This document shows, in pieces, positions 48,731-56,816 of a stretch of DNA of 64,000 bases. The notes below the pieces were generated by a model. It saw only the letters and a program-made list of their open reading frames with translations, was not told the origin of the DNA and did not search any database. The position numbers were made by a program, and so were the translations under genes. Origin of the DNA: Aequorivita sp. UBA3180 (GTDB lineage: Bacteria > Bacteroidota > Bacteroidia > Flavobacteriales > Flavobacteriaceae); assembly GCA_002364215.1 (NCBI GenBank), contig DEXQ01000007.1:62001-126000 (forward strand), written 5' to 3'. The stretch's first letter is position 1; each line of letters begins with the position of its first letter.

Positions 48731-49783
48731 ATGATAAAAACAGATATTCTCATCATCGGTGCAGGACCTACGGGTCTTTTCGCCGTTTTTGAAGCAGGAT
48801 TACTTAAACTTAAATGTCATTTGATTGATGCGCTCCCGCAAGCTGGCGGTCAGTGTACTGAAATATATCCAAAAAAACCTATCTACGATATTCCCGGTTT
48901 TCCAGAAGTTTTGGCAGGTGATTTGGTGAAAAATTTGATGAAGCAGATTGAACCATTTCAGCCTGGTTTTACCCTCGGTGAACGTGCAGATACAATTGAA
49001 AAACTGGAGGATGGTACTTTCATAGTTACTACAGATAAAGGCACAAAGCATCATGCCCCAATTGTTGCAATTGCAGGTGGATTGGGAAGTTTTGAGCCTC
49101 GAAAGCCACCAATTACCAATCTTTCAGACTTTGAAGATAAAGGAGTGGAATACATCATCCGCGATCCTGAATTATATCGAAATAAAAATGTAGTTATTTC
49201 TGGTGGTGGAGACTCAGCCTTGGATTGGAGCATTTTCCTAACCGATGTTGCAAAAAATGTGACTTTAATTCACAGAAGAAATGAATTTCGGGGTGCATTG
49301 GACAGTGTTGAAAAAGTACAGGAATTAAAAAACCTTGGAAAAATTGAACTCATAACTCCTGCCGAAGTTATTGGTTTGGTGGGAAATAATCGTTTGGAAG
49401 AAGTAGTTATTAAGCAAGGTGCTGAGGTTTTCAACCGTGAGTGCGACCATTTTATTCCGTTGTTCGGATTGTCCCCAAAACTTGGCCCAATAGCAGATTG
49501 GGGGCTCGAGATTGAAAAAAACGCAATTAAAGTAGATAATACTCTAGACTATCAAACAAACATCCCTGGAATTTACGCCATTGGAGATGTAAACACCTAT
49601 CCCGGAAAACTGAAACTTATACTTTGCGGCTTCCACGAGGCAACCTTAATGTGTCAAAGTGCCTATCAGCGTATTTTCCCTGATAAACGTTATGTTATGA
49701 AATATACTACCGTTGGCGGTGTGGAAGGTTTTGACGGAAGTAAAAAGGAAGCACCAAAAGCTATTGTTAAATCAATTGATTAA
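48731..49783 (+). CDS. FAD/NAD(P)-dependent oxidoreductase (ferredoxin-NADP reductase, TrxR-like)
   Basis: A 350-residue flavoprotein of the TrxR-like ferredoxin-NAD(P)H reductase type. Seen: the FAD motif DILIIGAGPTGLFAVFEA, GGQCTEIYPKKPIYDIPGFP, the NAD(P) motif VVISGGGDSALDWSIFL and IPGIYAIGDVNTYPGKLKLI. The redox CxxC of true thioredoxin reductases is absent, which points to electron transfer to a ferredoxin. The ferredoxin gene follows immediately (ATG 49787), supporting this pairing. Confidence 0.92.
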   Translation: MIKTDILIIGAGPTGLFAVFEAGLLKLKCHLIDALPQAGGQCTEIYPKKPIYDIPGFPEVLAGDLVKNLMKQIEPFQPGFTLGERADTIEKLEDGTFIVTTDKGTKHHAPIVAIAGGLGSFEPRKPPITNLSDFEDKGVEYIIRDPELYRNKNVVISGGGDSALDWSIFLTDVAKNVTLIHRRNEFRGALDSVEKVQELKNLGKIELITPAEVIGLVGNNRLEEVVIKQGAEVFNRECDHFIPLFGLSPKLGPIADWGLEIEKNAIKVDNTLDYQTNIPGIYAIGDVNTYPGKLKLILCGFHEATLMCQSAYQRIFPDKRYVMKYTTVGGVEGFDGSKKEAPKAIVKSID

Positions 49784-49786
49784 TTG

Positions 49787-50116
49787 ATGACCGACGTAAA
49801 AATCACGATCATAGACCGCCAAGGGGTAAAACATGAGGTTGACGCTCCCACAGATATGAATATGAACTTAATGGAAATAGTTCGCTCTTATGAACTTGCT
49901 CCTGAAGGAACTATCGGCATCTGTGGTGGAATGGCAATGTGCGCGTCCTGCCAATGTTATGTGTTGAGCGATCACGAACTTCCCGAAATGAGTTACGATG
50001 AAGATTTAATGCTCTCCGAAGCTTTTAATGTGCAAGAAAACAGCCGCTTGGGCTGCCAGATTTTTATAAAGGAAGAGCTTGAAGGGTTGGAGGTGGAACT
50101 CGCACCTGAAGTTTAA
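49787..50116 (+). CDS. Adrenodoxin-type [2Fe-2S] ferredoxin
   Basis: Small electron carrier, about 109 residues from ATG 49787; a TTG at 49784 directly before it is not preferred. Seen: Cys46, Cys52 and Cys55 in GICGGMAMCASCQC (C-x5-C-x2-C) and the fourth ligand in SRLGCQIFI. This is the adrenodoxin/ISC ferredoxin pattern. It probably receives electrons from the preceding flavoprotein and may supply Fe-S assembly by Mrp/Nfu; that link is inferred from the operon. Its 3' end overlaps the convergent GDSL gene by 4 nt. Confidence 0.94.
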   Translation: MTDVKITIIDRQGVKHEVDAPTDMNMNLMEIVRSYELAPEGTIGICGGMAMCASCQCYVLSDHELPEMSYDEDLMLSEAFNVQENSRLGCQIFIKEELEGLEVELAPEV

Positions 50117-50805
50117 CGAAGTATTTTCAAAACGCTGCCAAACATCATTTCCACAAACTTTTTATAGGCAACTTCCGAAGGATGCAACCCATCCGAAGCA
50201 ACCAATTTTGGGTTTTCCAATCCTTGCTGCGTTATTGGGGTAATGTTTTTAAAAAGCACTCCTTTTTCTTCCGCAATCTTTTCCGCGAAAGCGTTGTATT
50301 TTTTTAATTCCGAAGTAATCTTTTCACTTTTCCCAGATTTCTGTCCGAAAGGCGTAAAAGCATAATCGGGAATGGAAAGTACAATCACATTCTGCTTATC
50401 TCCTTTTGCAAAAGCGATGGCCATATCCAGTAATTTCGGGAATTCCTCTTCGTAAAGCGAAAACGGTTTTCCTTGGTATTGGTTATTCACGCCAATAAGT
50501 AGCGTTACCAAATCATAATCTTTCGGAGGGTTTTCAGCAGCAATCGCACCCAACAAATCAGTTGTTGTCCAGCCTGTTTTAGCAATTATTTTTACGGAAG
50601 TTTTTTCTTTTAAAACATCGTTTAAACTATCCGTTACTTGCTTTGGGTAGTTGCAGTCACTGCAAACACTCTCACCAATGGTATAACTATCGCCAAGTGC
50701 TAAATATTTATAAGTTGTTTTTTCCGCAGAAGTATTCTTTTTTGAAATAGCACAGGAAAATAATGAAAAAGAAGCGAGCAGAATTAGGAGTGTTATGGAT
50801 TTCAT
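50113..50805 (-). CDS. SGNH/GDSL hydrolase lipoprotein
   Basis: A 230-residue lipoprotein with lipobox FSLFSCAIS (Cys near residue 18). Seen: the GDSL block YLALGDSYTIGESV with nucleophilic Ser, block III GVNNQYQG with its Gly/Asn, and block V SDGLHPSEVAY with catalytic Asp-x-x-His. An esterase or acylhydrolase of the cell envelope; the natural ester is unknown. The start is 14 nt after the stop of the metallophosphoesterase gene on the same strand. Confidence 0.9.
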   Translation of the reverse strand: MKSITLLILLASFSLFSCAISKKNTSAEKTTYKYLALGDSYTIGESVCSDCNYPKQVTDSLNDVLKEKTSVKIIAKTGWTTTDLLGAIAAENPPKDYDLVTLLIGVNNQYQGKPFSLYEEEFPKLLDMAIAFAKGDKQNVIVLSIPDYAFTPFGQKSGKSEKITSELKKYNAFAEKIAEEKGVLFKNITPITQQGLENPKLVASDGLHPSEVAYKKFVEMMFGSVLKILR

Positions 50806-50818
50806 TCTGTAAGATTTT

Positions 50819-51715
50819 TTATTCAGTTTTGTAGTCGATCAATTTTTGCGGTCCTTCCAGCAATACGTGTTGTACCTTTAATGTGCCGTCTTCCGTGGTG
50901 GAGATTTGCCATTTTACCAAGGAAATCTCCCCGTTTTCTATTTCCAGTCCAGTTATACTTCGGGGGTGTACGCAACTACCATCATTAAAAAGAGCTATGT
51001 CGCCAGGCTCTGGAAAACGTGGGCGATGTGTATGGCCAATAATGGTAAAAATGTTTTTATTTTCAACTATCCACCGCTTGGTTCGTCTTTCAACTTTTAT
51101 GAGCTCCTTGTAATTTTTTGCGGGACTCGTGGGATCGCCAATGCCGAAAATCTGAAGTTGTCGCCACAGCGCCCGAACCATAAACCGGTTGAATTTCCAA
51201 CCCACATAATTCATCCAATCGGCTTGGTGGCCATGCATCATAAAAACTTCCTGTCCGGTTGTTTCGTGTTGTAAAATTAACCCTTCCGTAAACTGAATAC
51301 CCGGAAAGAGAGGTGCGTCCTTGCCTGTGATTTTATCGAAATAGGTATAAAGTGTTTTTTCAACAAATTTTTGGTTCATATAAACCATGTCGTGATTTCC
51401 AACCACTCGGTACAATCTATTTTCTGCATAAAATAGCTTCATCAACTCGTACACATTTTGATGGGCTTCAAAAATATCCTTAAAAAATAGGTTTTCCCAA
51501 AGTTCATCTCCATCGCCAACTTCACAATAAGTGAAGCCTTGTTTGTAATAATTCTGTAGGGCGTGAAAATAGATGTTTCGGTTATTGGCAAAGTCGTCCG
51601 CAAAGCTATTGTCGCCCCGATGGCAGTCGCTGAAAACTATAAACTTTGAGTCGTCATTAAACTTTATGCGACGGGCAGTTCTGTAAGCTCGGGACATTCG
51701 GTTTCTAGAAGACAT
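50819..51715 (-). CDS. Calcineurin-like metallophosphoesterase
   Basis: A 298-residue cytoplasmic phosphoesterase. Seen: the metal-binding motifs FIVFSDCHRGDNSFA (D-x-H), DGDELWENLFF, YRVVGNHDMVYMN (G-N-H-D), MMHGHQADWMN and IGHTHRPRFPEPGD (G-H-x-H). The N-terminus is basic and lacks a signal peptide. UDP-diacylglucosamine diphosphatase-like members have a similar core, but the substrate is not decided. It precedes the GDSL gene by 14 nt. Confidence 0.9.
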   Translation of the reverse strand: MSSRNRMSRAYRTARRIKFNDDSKFIVFSDCHRGDNSFADDFANNRNIYFHALQNYYKQGFTYCEVGDGDELWENLFFKDIFEAHQNVYELMKLFYAENRLYRVVGNHDMVYMNQKFVEKTLYTYFDKITGKDAPLFPGIQFTEGLILQHETTGQEVFMMHGHQADWMNYVGWKFNRFMVRALWRQLQIFGIGDPTSPAKNYKELIKVERRTKRWIVENKNIFTIIGHTHRPRFPEPGDIALFNDGSCVHPRSITGLEIENGEISLVKWQISTTEDGTLKVQHVLLEGPQKLIDYKTE

Positions 51716-51771
51716 TTATCAATTGTTTTTTTAAAGATACAATTTGAAACAGTACGACAGTAACGGGAAAT

Positions 51772-51802
51772 AAAAAAAGCTTCCCACGTGGAGAAGCTTT
51801 TC
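51772..51802 (-). terminator. Terminator of the gene at 51818
   Basis: AAAAGCTTC and GAAGCTTTT form a 9-bp stem; on the minus strand it ends in TTTTTTTA. Confidence 0.85.
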
Positions 51803-51817
51803 AAAGAATCAATTTTT

Positions 51818-52495
51818 TTATTGATTAACTAACTTTTTACCGTGGATGGGGCAAAAAATATATTTACCTGAATATAATTTACCGTCCTCATTACATTTTT
51901 TCTCAAGTAATAAACTATTTAATGGAAGATCCACCGTGCGCTCAAAATCACCTAGTTTTATGGTTAGTACGCCACTGCCTAAGGGATCTACTGGTAACAC
52001 TTCGTTGCCTCGAATGCTTTTATAAAGAACAAAATGTATATTGTTGCCCATCTGCCCAAGCATATTGCCAAGCATAGGCTGAATTATCATAAAGAAATTT
52101 GAAAAATCTGCTGATATCTCCTCTTTTGGTACAATTATTAAATTTTCCCCTTTATAATTAATTACTAGTTCCTTTAAAATTGCTTCTTCAGGGTAATAGG
52201 TTATTCCCCCAAAATGACCAATCTCTCCCTTAACAACCCCAAAAAGTTCGTAATCTTCAAAAATTTCATTTAATTCCATAAAATCTTCTTTAGAAGAAGT
52301 GGGGTCCTGTGCATAAGAAACTTCCCAAAATTTTCTGGGCAACCACCAAATAAATTCAAACATCTGTGTATTGTCACTACTGAATTGGGTATCGTTCAGT
52401 AAAGCGTCTAAGCTTACTTGTTCATTCTCTTTTGCCTGCGAAAAGCCTAAAAGCGGCAAAAACAGAGATATAATAAAAAAAATAAAGTTTCTCAT
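51818..52495 (-). CDS. Secreted protein of unknown function
   Basis: A 225-residue protein not assigned to a named family. Seen: a signal peptide (FIISLFLPLLGFSQA), a hydrophobic WWLPRKFWEVSYA stretch, acidic and aromatic strands, and a C-terminal CNEDGKLYSGKYIFCPIHGKK with Cys/His residues that could bind a metal (C...C-x-x-H). Its ATG directly follows the TAA of the acyl-CoA dehydrogenase gene (TAAATG), so they are cotranscribed. A strong terminator follows. Confidence 0.7.
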   Translation of the reverse strand: MRNFIFFIISLFLPLLGFSQAKENEQVSLDALLNDTQFSSDNTQMFEFIWWLPRKFWEVSYAQDPTSSKEDFMELNEIFEDYELFGVVKGEIGHFGGITYYPEEAILKELVINYKGENLIIVPKEEISADFSNFFMIIQPMLGNMLGQMGNNIHFVLYKSIRGNEVLPVDPLGSGVLTIKLGDFERTVDLPLNSLLLEKKCNEDGKLYSGKYIFCPIHGKKLVNQ

Positions 52496-53674
52496 TTATT
52501 GAAACGCATTTAAACCAGTAATATCAAGCCCAGTAATTAATAAATGGATATCGTGCGTTCCTTCATACGTAATAACGCTTTCAAGGTTCATGGAGTGGCG
52601 CATAATACTGTACTCACCGGTAATGCCCATTCCACCCAATATCTGTCTTGCTTCTCTGGCTATGTTAATTGCCATATCAACATTATTTCTCTTTGCCATT
52701 GAAATTTGTGCGGAAGTTGCCTTGCCATCATTTCGCAAAACGCCCAAACGCCAAGCTAAAAGTTGGGCCTTGGTAATCTCGGTAATCATTTCCGCCAATT
52801 TTTTCTGCTGAAGTTGGAATTGGCCAATTGGCTTGCCAAATTGCATTCGCTCTTTGGAATAACGAAGCGCCGTATCATAACAATCCATTGCTGCACCAAT
52901 GGCGCCCCAAGCGATTCCGTATCGTGCGGAATCAAGACACCCAAGTGGCGCCCCCAAGCCTGATTTATTCGGAAGCAAATTTTCCTTTGGAACTTTTACA
53001 TTGTCAAAAATAAGTTCACCCGTTGCCGAAGCACGAAGCGACCATTTATTATGTGTTTCAGGGGTGGAAAAACCTTCCATGCCACGTTCTACAATTAAAC
53101 CGTGGATTCTTCCTTCCTCGTTTTTTGCCCAAACTACGGCCACTTGTGCAAAGGGTGCGTTGCTGATCCACATTTTGGCGCCATTCAAAAGATAGTGGTC
53201 GCCTTTGTCTTTAAAGTTGGTGGTCATTCCGCCGGGATTGCTTCCGTGGTCGGGTTCAGTCAAACCGAAACATCCCATCCATTCGCCCGAAGCAAGTTTC
53301 GGCAAATATTTTTTGCGTTGTTCCTCGGTCCCGTATTTGTAAATAGGATACATTACCAGCGAAGACTGCACGGAAGCTGTACTGCGCACGCCGCTATCGC
53401 CGCGTTCAATTTCCTGCATAATCAAGCCGTAGCTAATTTGGTCAAGTCCCGCCCCGCCGTATTCCTCGGGAATGTAAGGGCCAAAAGCGCCAATCTCGGC
53501 AAGGCCGCTGATTATCTGTTCTGGAAATTCAGCTTTTTGGGCGTATTCTTCTATAATAGGCGATACGTCGCGCTTCACCCAGTCGCGGGCGGCTTGGCGT
53601 ACCAATTTGTGTTCTTCTGAAAGTAATTCGTCAAGATTGTAATAGTCGGGAGCTTCGAATAAATCTGGTTTCAT
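52496..53674 (-). CDS. Acyl-CoA dehydrogenase, glutaryl-CoA dehydrogenase type
   Basis: FAD enzyme of 392 residues. Seen: the N-terminal helical domain with FGPYIPEEYGGAGLDQISYG, the FAD region CFGLTEPDHGSNPGGMTT, WISNAPFAQVAVVWAK, RASATGELIFDNVKVP, ERMQFGKPIGQFQLQQKKLAEM, QILGGMGITGEYSIMRHSMN and the catalytic glutamate in TYEGTHDIHLL. The pattern and length resemble glutaryl-CoA dehydrogenases (lysine/tryptophan degradation) more than medium-chain enzymes; this would agree with the saccharopine dehydrogenase elsewhere in the window. Substrate assignment is inferred. Confidence 0.92.
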   Translation of the reverse strand: MKPDLFEAPDYYNLDELLSEEHKLVRQAARDWVKRDVSPIIEEYAQKAEFPEQIISGLAEIGAFGPYIPEEYGGAGLDQISYGLIMQEIERGDSGVRSTASVQSSLVMYPIYKYGTEEQRKKYLPKLASGEWMGCFGLTEPDHGSNPGGMTTNFKDKGDHYLLNGAKMWISNAPFAQVAVVWAKNEEGRIHGLIVERGMEGFSTPETHNKWSLRASATGELIFDNVKVPKENLLPNKSGLGAPLGCLDSARYGIAWGAIGAAMDCYDTALRYSKERMQFGKPIGQFQLQQKKLAEMITEITKAQLLAWRLGVLRNDGKATSAQISMAKRNNVDMAINIAREARQILGGMGITGEYSIMRHSMNLESVITYEGTHDIHLLITGLDITGLNAFQ

Positions 53675-53696
53675 CTATAAGTATTTAAAAGGAATA

Positions 53697-53704
53697 CAAA
53701 TGTA
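53697..53704 (-). promoter_or_regulatory. Putative -7 element of the acyl-CoA dehydrogenase gene
   Basis: TACATTTG on the minus strand fits TAnnTTTG, 23 bp before the ATG at 53674. Confidence 0.45.
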
Positions 53705-53724
53705 GAAATCACAACCATAAAGAC

Positions 53725-54468
53725 CTACATTTTCAGGTAAAATTCCGCCACTAGTTTTTTATACGCTTCGGTATAATTATGGCGTGAAGTTTCAATGGTA
53801 AGGTTTTCTATTTTTGGGGAAATCTTTTCAAAGGAAAACTCAAGCATACTTCTTTTTTCTTCGGAAGTTTCAGTGCCGCGAACCCTGCAAATCCTATTCG
53901 GAAATAGATTTACTTCGGAAGCCATTTTTATGAAATTTTCTTCTTCCTTCCGTGGAATGATAACCGCAAAAATCCCTTCATCGGAAAGTAATTGGGAAGC
54001 ACTTTCAATCAATTCATCAAAAGAAAGCGTATCGTTAAACCGAGCCAATTCTCTTGATGTATTATTTATGGGCTCTCCCCCCTCGGGGGAGATCCGCCGT
54101 GGCGGAGAGGGGGACTGAAAAAACGGCGGATTGGAAATAATAAGGTCGTATTTGTCCTCAATTTCTTCAACAAACTCTTCCAAAGAAGCGTGGTAGCAAA
54201 AAAGCCTATCGCCCCACTGGGAATTTTCAAAATTATCAACGCACTGTTCATAGGCGTTTTCATCAATTTCAAGAGCGTCAATCATTTCGGCATGGGAGCG
54301 TTGCGCTAATTGCAAAGCGATAATTCCTGTGCCCGCGCCAATATCCAAAATTGAAAACGGATTGTTTTTTAAAGAAACCCAAGCCCCGAGCAAAACCCCA
54401 TCAGTGCCAATCTTCATCGCGCAGCGGTCTTGCTCAATAGTAAATTGCTTGAATTTAAAAGGCTTCAA
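53725..54468 (-). CDS. trmN6: tRNA1(Val) A37 N6-methyltransferase (TTG start, repeat insertion)
   Basis: SAM-dependent adenine-N6 methyltransferase of the YfiC/TrmN6 family, 247 residues. Seen: MKPFKFKQFTIEQDRCAMKIGTDGVLLGAW in parts, the SAM loop DIGAGTGIIALQLAQ, the catalytic NPPF in LIISNPPFFQ, and a C-terminal YTEAYKKLVAEFYLKM. Directly after NPPFFQ the frame reads SPSPPRRISPEGGE, which comes from a palindromic repeat at 54074-54115 and is not family sequence. The start is TTG at 54468, preceded by an in-frame TAA inside a heptamer array. Upstream neighbours are rimM and rpsP. Confidence 0.9.
   Translation of the reverse strand: MKPFKFKQFTIEQDRCAMKIGTDGVLLGAWVSLKNNPFSILDIGAGTGIIALQLAQRSHAEMIDALEIDENAYEQCVDNFENSQWGDRLFCYHASLEEFVEEIEDKYDLIISNPPFFQSPSPPRRISPEGGEPINNTSRELARFNDTLSFDELIESASQLLSDEGIFAVIIPRKEEENFIKMASEVNLFPNRICRVRGTETSEEKRSMLEFSFEKISPKIENLTIETSRHNYTEAYKKLVAEFYLKM
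54074..54115. repeat. Two-hairpin palindromic element inside trmN6
   Basis: TCTCCCCC-CTC-GGGGGAGA (54074-54092), then TCCGCC-GT-GGCGGA (54093-54106), then a GAGGGGGA half-arm. Total about 42 nt, a multiple of three. Same design as the leuS and 62584 copies. Confidence 0.85.
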
Positions 54469-54469
54469 T

Positions 54470-54525
54470 GGATTTTAGATTTTCGATTAACGATTGCTGA
54501 TTGAAGATTTTGGAATTTGGGATTT
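54470..54525. repeat. Heptamer array (GATT type) before trmN6
   Basis: Eight units in 7-bp register: GGATTTT, AGATTTT, CGATTAA, CGATTGC, TGATTGA, AGATTTT, GGAATTT, GGGATTT. It resembles the reverse complement of the array at 57481. Confidence 0.88.
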
Positions 54526-54561
54526 ATTTGGAATTTGGTGCTTGTAATTTGGAATTTCCTG

Positions 54562-55086
54562 TTAAAGGTACATTTCAATCAACCCCTCGGGCACGTCCAA
54601 AAGTATGGTCTTGGTTTCCCGATCCACTTTTTTAATGAAATGGTCAATCATCGGAATCAATATTTGTTTTCCGCTGCGGTCAATTTCAAAAAGTGCTTGT
54701 GAAGTAGTATCGTTTACACCAGTAATTTTCCCAATTATTCCAAAGGATTCATCTTCGGCGGTAAAACCAATGATTTCGTGAAAGTAAAATTTGTTTCCTG
54801 TAAGTTTTGGTAAAAATTCCAAGGGCAGATAAAGATGTGCGCCAATCAAAGCATCTGCTTCTGCTTCGTTTTTTACCTCTTCAAAGCGTACGCGAAGCAA
54901 TTCGCTTTTGTGCAGTGAACTTTCTTCAATAAAAAATGGAATCAGGTTTTTGCGTTGTTCCACAAAAACCGATTCCATTTCAGTAAAAAGTTCGGGTTCG
55001 TCTGTATCAAGTTTTATGAGCAGTTCCCCCTTAAAGCTGTATTTTCTAACGATTTTGCCCAAGTAGAAGCAATTCTCCTTTTGCAT
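54562..55086 (-). CDS. rimM: 16S rRNA maturation factor RimM
   Basis: Assists maturation of the 30S head and binds ribosomal protein S19. 174 residues. Seen: YLGKIVRKYSFKGELLIKL, RVRFEEVKNEAEADALIGAHLYLP in parts, a PRC-barrel domain with FYFHEIIGFTAEDE and TGVNDTTSQALFEI, and the C-terminal LIPMIDHFIKKVDRETKTI. It follows rpsP by 11 nt on the same strand, the standard rpsP-rimM order. Confidence 0.96.
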   Translation of the reverse strand: MQKENCFYLGKIVRKYSFKGELLIKLDTDEPELFTEMESVFVEQRKNLIPFFIEESSLHKSELLRVRFEEVKNEAEADALIGAHLYLPLEFLPKLTGNKFYFHEIIGFTAEDESFGIIGKITGVNDTTSQALFEIDRSGKQILIPMIDHFIKKVDRETKTILLDVPEGLIEMYL

Positions 55087-55097
55087 CGTTTTAAAAT

Positions 55098-55700
55098 TTA
55101 TGCTTCTTTTTCGTCTTCTTTGGCTTCTTCAGCAGCAGGATTTTCTTCCTTTGCTTCTTCAGTTTGAGCCTCAGTAGCTGGAGCTTCTTCAGTCGCAGTT
55201 TCAGCAGTTGCTTCTACTTCTTCAGTTGCTTCCTCTTCTGCAGGAGCAGCAGCTGCAGCGGCATCAGCAGCGCGCTTCTCGCTTACGGCTTTTTCGGCAG
55301 CAAGTTTTTCAGCTTTAGCTTTTTCCTTGGCCTCAGAAAGACTCGCTTTCTTATGGTCGATTGATCCTTTTTTGGATTCCAACCACTCGTTGAATTTTGC
55401 TTCAGCTTGCTCTTCAGTCAAAGCGCCCTTACGAACACCACCAGCAAGGTGATTTTTCATTAAAGCTCCTTTGTAAGAAAGAATAGCACGGGCAGTATCT
55501 GTAGGTTGCGCTCCATTTTGAAGCCATTTTACAGCGCTGTCCACATCAAGTTCAATCTGTGCAGGGTTTGTTGTTGGATTGTAATGTCCTATTTTTTCAA
55601 GGAATTTACCATCTCTTTTTGAACGGCTGTCTGCCGCGATAATCCAGAAATAAGGCTTACCTTTCTTTCCGTGTCTTTGTAGTCTGATTTTTACAGGCAT
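55098..55700 (-). CDS. rpsP: 30S ribosomal protein S16 with long acidic C-terminal extension
   Basis: Ribosomal protein S16, 200 residues. Seen: the conserved core MPVKIRLQRHGKKGKPYFWI and ADSRSKRDGKFLEKIGHYNP, DVDSAVKWLQNGAQPTDTAR, followed by an extension of about 100 residues: first a helical Lys/Glu part (KASLSEAKEKAKAEKLAAEK), then Ala/Glu/Thr-rich low complexity ending EEAKEDEKEA. Extended S16 is common in Bacteroidota, but the tail length is at the upper end as I recall. rimM follows 11 nt behind. Confidence 0.96.
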   Translation of the reverse strand: MPVKIRLQRHGKKGKPYFWIIAADSRSKRDGKFLEKIGHYNPTTNPAQIELDVDSAVKWLQNGAQPTDTARAILSYKGALMKNHLAGGVRKGALTEEQAEAKFNEWLESKKGSIDHKKASLSEAKEKAKAEKLAAEKAVSEKRAADAAAAAAPAEEEATEEVEATAETATEEAPATEAQTEEAKEENPAAEEAKEDEKEA

Positions 55701-55749
55701 GTTTAAATTAATTTTTGGGGTTCCCGACCCCGGTTATAATTAAGGACGG

Positions 55750-55781
55750 CAAAGATAGTATATTTTCTTTTTGAAATTCAA
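55750..55781 (-). promoter_or_regulatory. Promoter of rpsP-rimM
   Basis: On the minus strand TTG, a 21-bp gap, then TATCTTTG (55757 to 55750), about 50 bp before the rpsP start. Good match to the Bacteroidetes consensus. Confidence 0.6.
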
Positions 55782-55800
55782 CCAATTAAAGTTTTTATTT

Positions 55801-55808
55801 TACATTTG
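55801..55808 (+). promoter_or_regulatory. Putative -7 element of the DUF6252 gene
   Basis: TACATTTG fits TAnnTTTG, 27 bp before the ATG at 55836. Confidence 0.45.
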
Positions 55809-55835
55809 TCAAAATCCCTAAATACCCCTTAACCG

Positions 55836-56630
55836 ATGAAAAAGTTTCTATTTGTTCTTTTAGCTACAGTGTCGCTTATTTCTTGCGAAGATACTCAGAC
55901 CAATGAAGTTGCCCTGCAAGCTAAAGTAGATGACAGGTTATATACATCAACAGACGCACGTGCCGCACTAAATGAAGATGGTACGCTTACAATACAAGGC
56001 TTTAATGATGAAGAATCCATGACAATTCAACTTTCGCGTTTAGGCGAAGGTAATTTCACCATTGGAGAGGGAAGTTATAATTATGCTGTTTATGAAGATA
56101 TGGGGGGCAGCATATATACCACTAATCCAAACGGCGAAGGCGTAGTAACTATTTCAGAACTTAATGAAACCAATAAAACACTTTCGGGAACTTTTAATTT
56201 TAATGCCTTCTTGCCTGGTATAGATACTATATATATTTCTCAAGGTACCTTATATAATGTTTCGTATACAGGCGGAGATATAGTAGATCCCACCAACGCA
56301 GGCTTATTTAGTGCAAAGGTTGACGGAAATCAATTTATACCTGTAACCGTTTCTTCCCGTAATACAGGAAATACCATCATAACTTCCGGAAGTACTGCCA
56401 ATGCCACCATTGTAATTTCCGTTACAGCTAATGTTGAACCTGGTGATTACACCTTGCCAAGAGGAGGTTTTGCCGCCAAATACCAAGGCGTTACCGGCCC
56501 CGAAGATACTGTGGAGGGGCTTGTCACTATTTTGGAACATAACATTTCTGAAAAAACAATTAAAGGTACTTTTTCCTTTATAACAAACCGCACAGATATC
56601 ACCGAGGGTCAATTTGATGTTACTTATTAA
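55836..56630 (+). CDS. DUF6252-type lipoprotein with two tandem domains
   Basis: A 264-residue lipoprotein: lipobox VSLISCEDT (Cys near residue 17). The rest is two similar beta-rich domains: the first starts VALQAKVDDRLYTS and ends LSGTFNFNAFLPGID with GTLYNVSY; the second starts GLFSAKVDGNQFIPV and ends IKGTFSFITNRTDITEGQFDVTY in parts. Both contain E-P/G-x-Y-T strands and the GTF-F-F motif of DUF6252. It is exported to the envelope; function unknown. Confidence 0.8.
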   Translation: MKKFLFVLLATVSLISCEDTQTNEVALQAKVDDRLYTSTDARAALNEDGTLTIQGFNDEESMTIQLSRLGEGNFTIGEGSYNYAVYEDMGGSIYTTNPNGEGVVTISELNETNKTLSGTFNFNAFLPGIDTIYISQGTLYNVSYTGGDIVDPTNAGLFSAKVDGNQFIPVTVSSRNTGNTIITSGSTANATIVISVTANVEPGDYTLPRGGFAAKYQGVTGPEDTVEGLVTILEHNISEKTIKGTFSFITNRTDITEGQFDVTY

Positions 56631-56816
56631 TTAACATTTTACCTCATATTTCACGGCAAAGGTTAAACCTTGTTAATTTACTCTAAACTTAGGTTAATAA
56701 TTCGTTGAGCGCCTTCATTTATGGTATATTAGGATATATCCGAATGAAGTTGAACAGTTGTCTTTAGAGGAGCGATGATGAAGAAAAACAGCTGTATAAT
56801 TTAAAACGAAAAGAAT

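Noticed and set aside
48731..49783. Thioredoxin reductase
   Set aside because: FAD and NAD(P) motifs are present but the redox CxxC is missing, and a ferredoxin gene follows.
53725..54468. Pseudogene of trmN6 due to the inserted repeat
   Set aside because: The insertion is a multiple of three and both flanking domains remain in one open frame with intact SAM and NPPF motifs.
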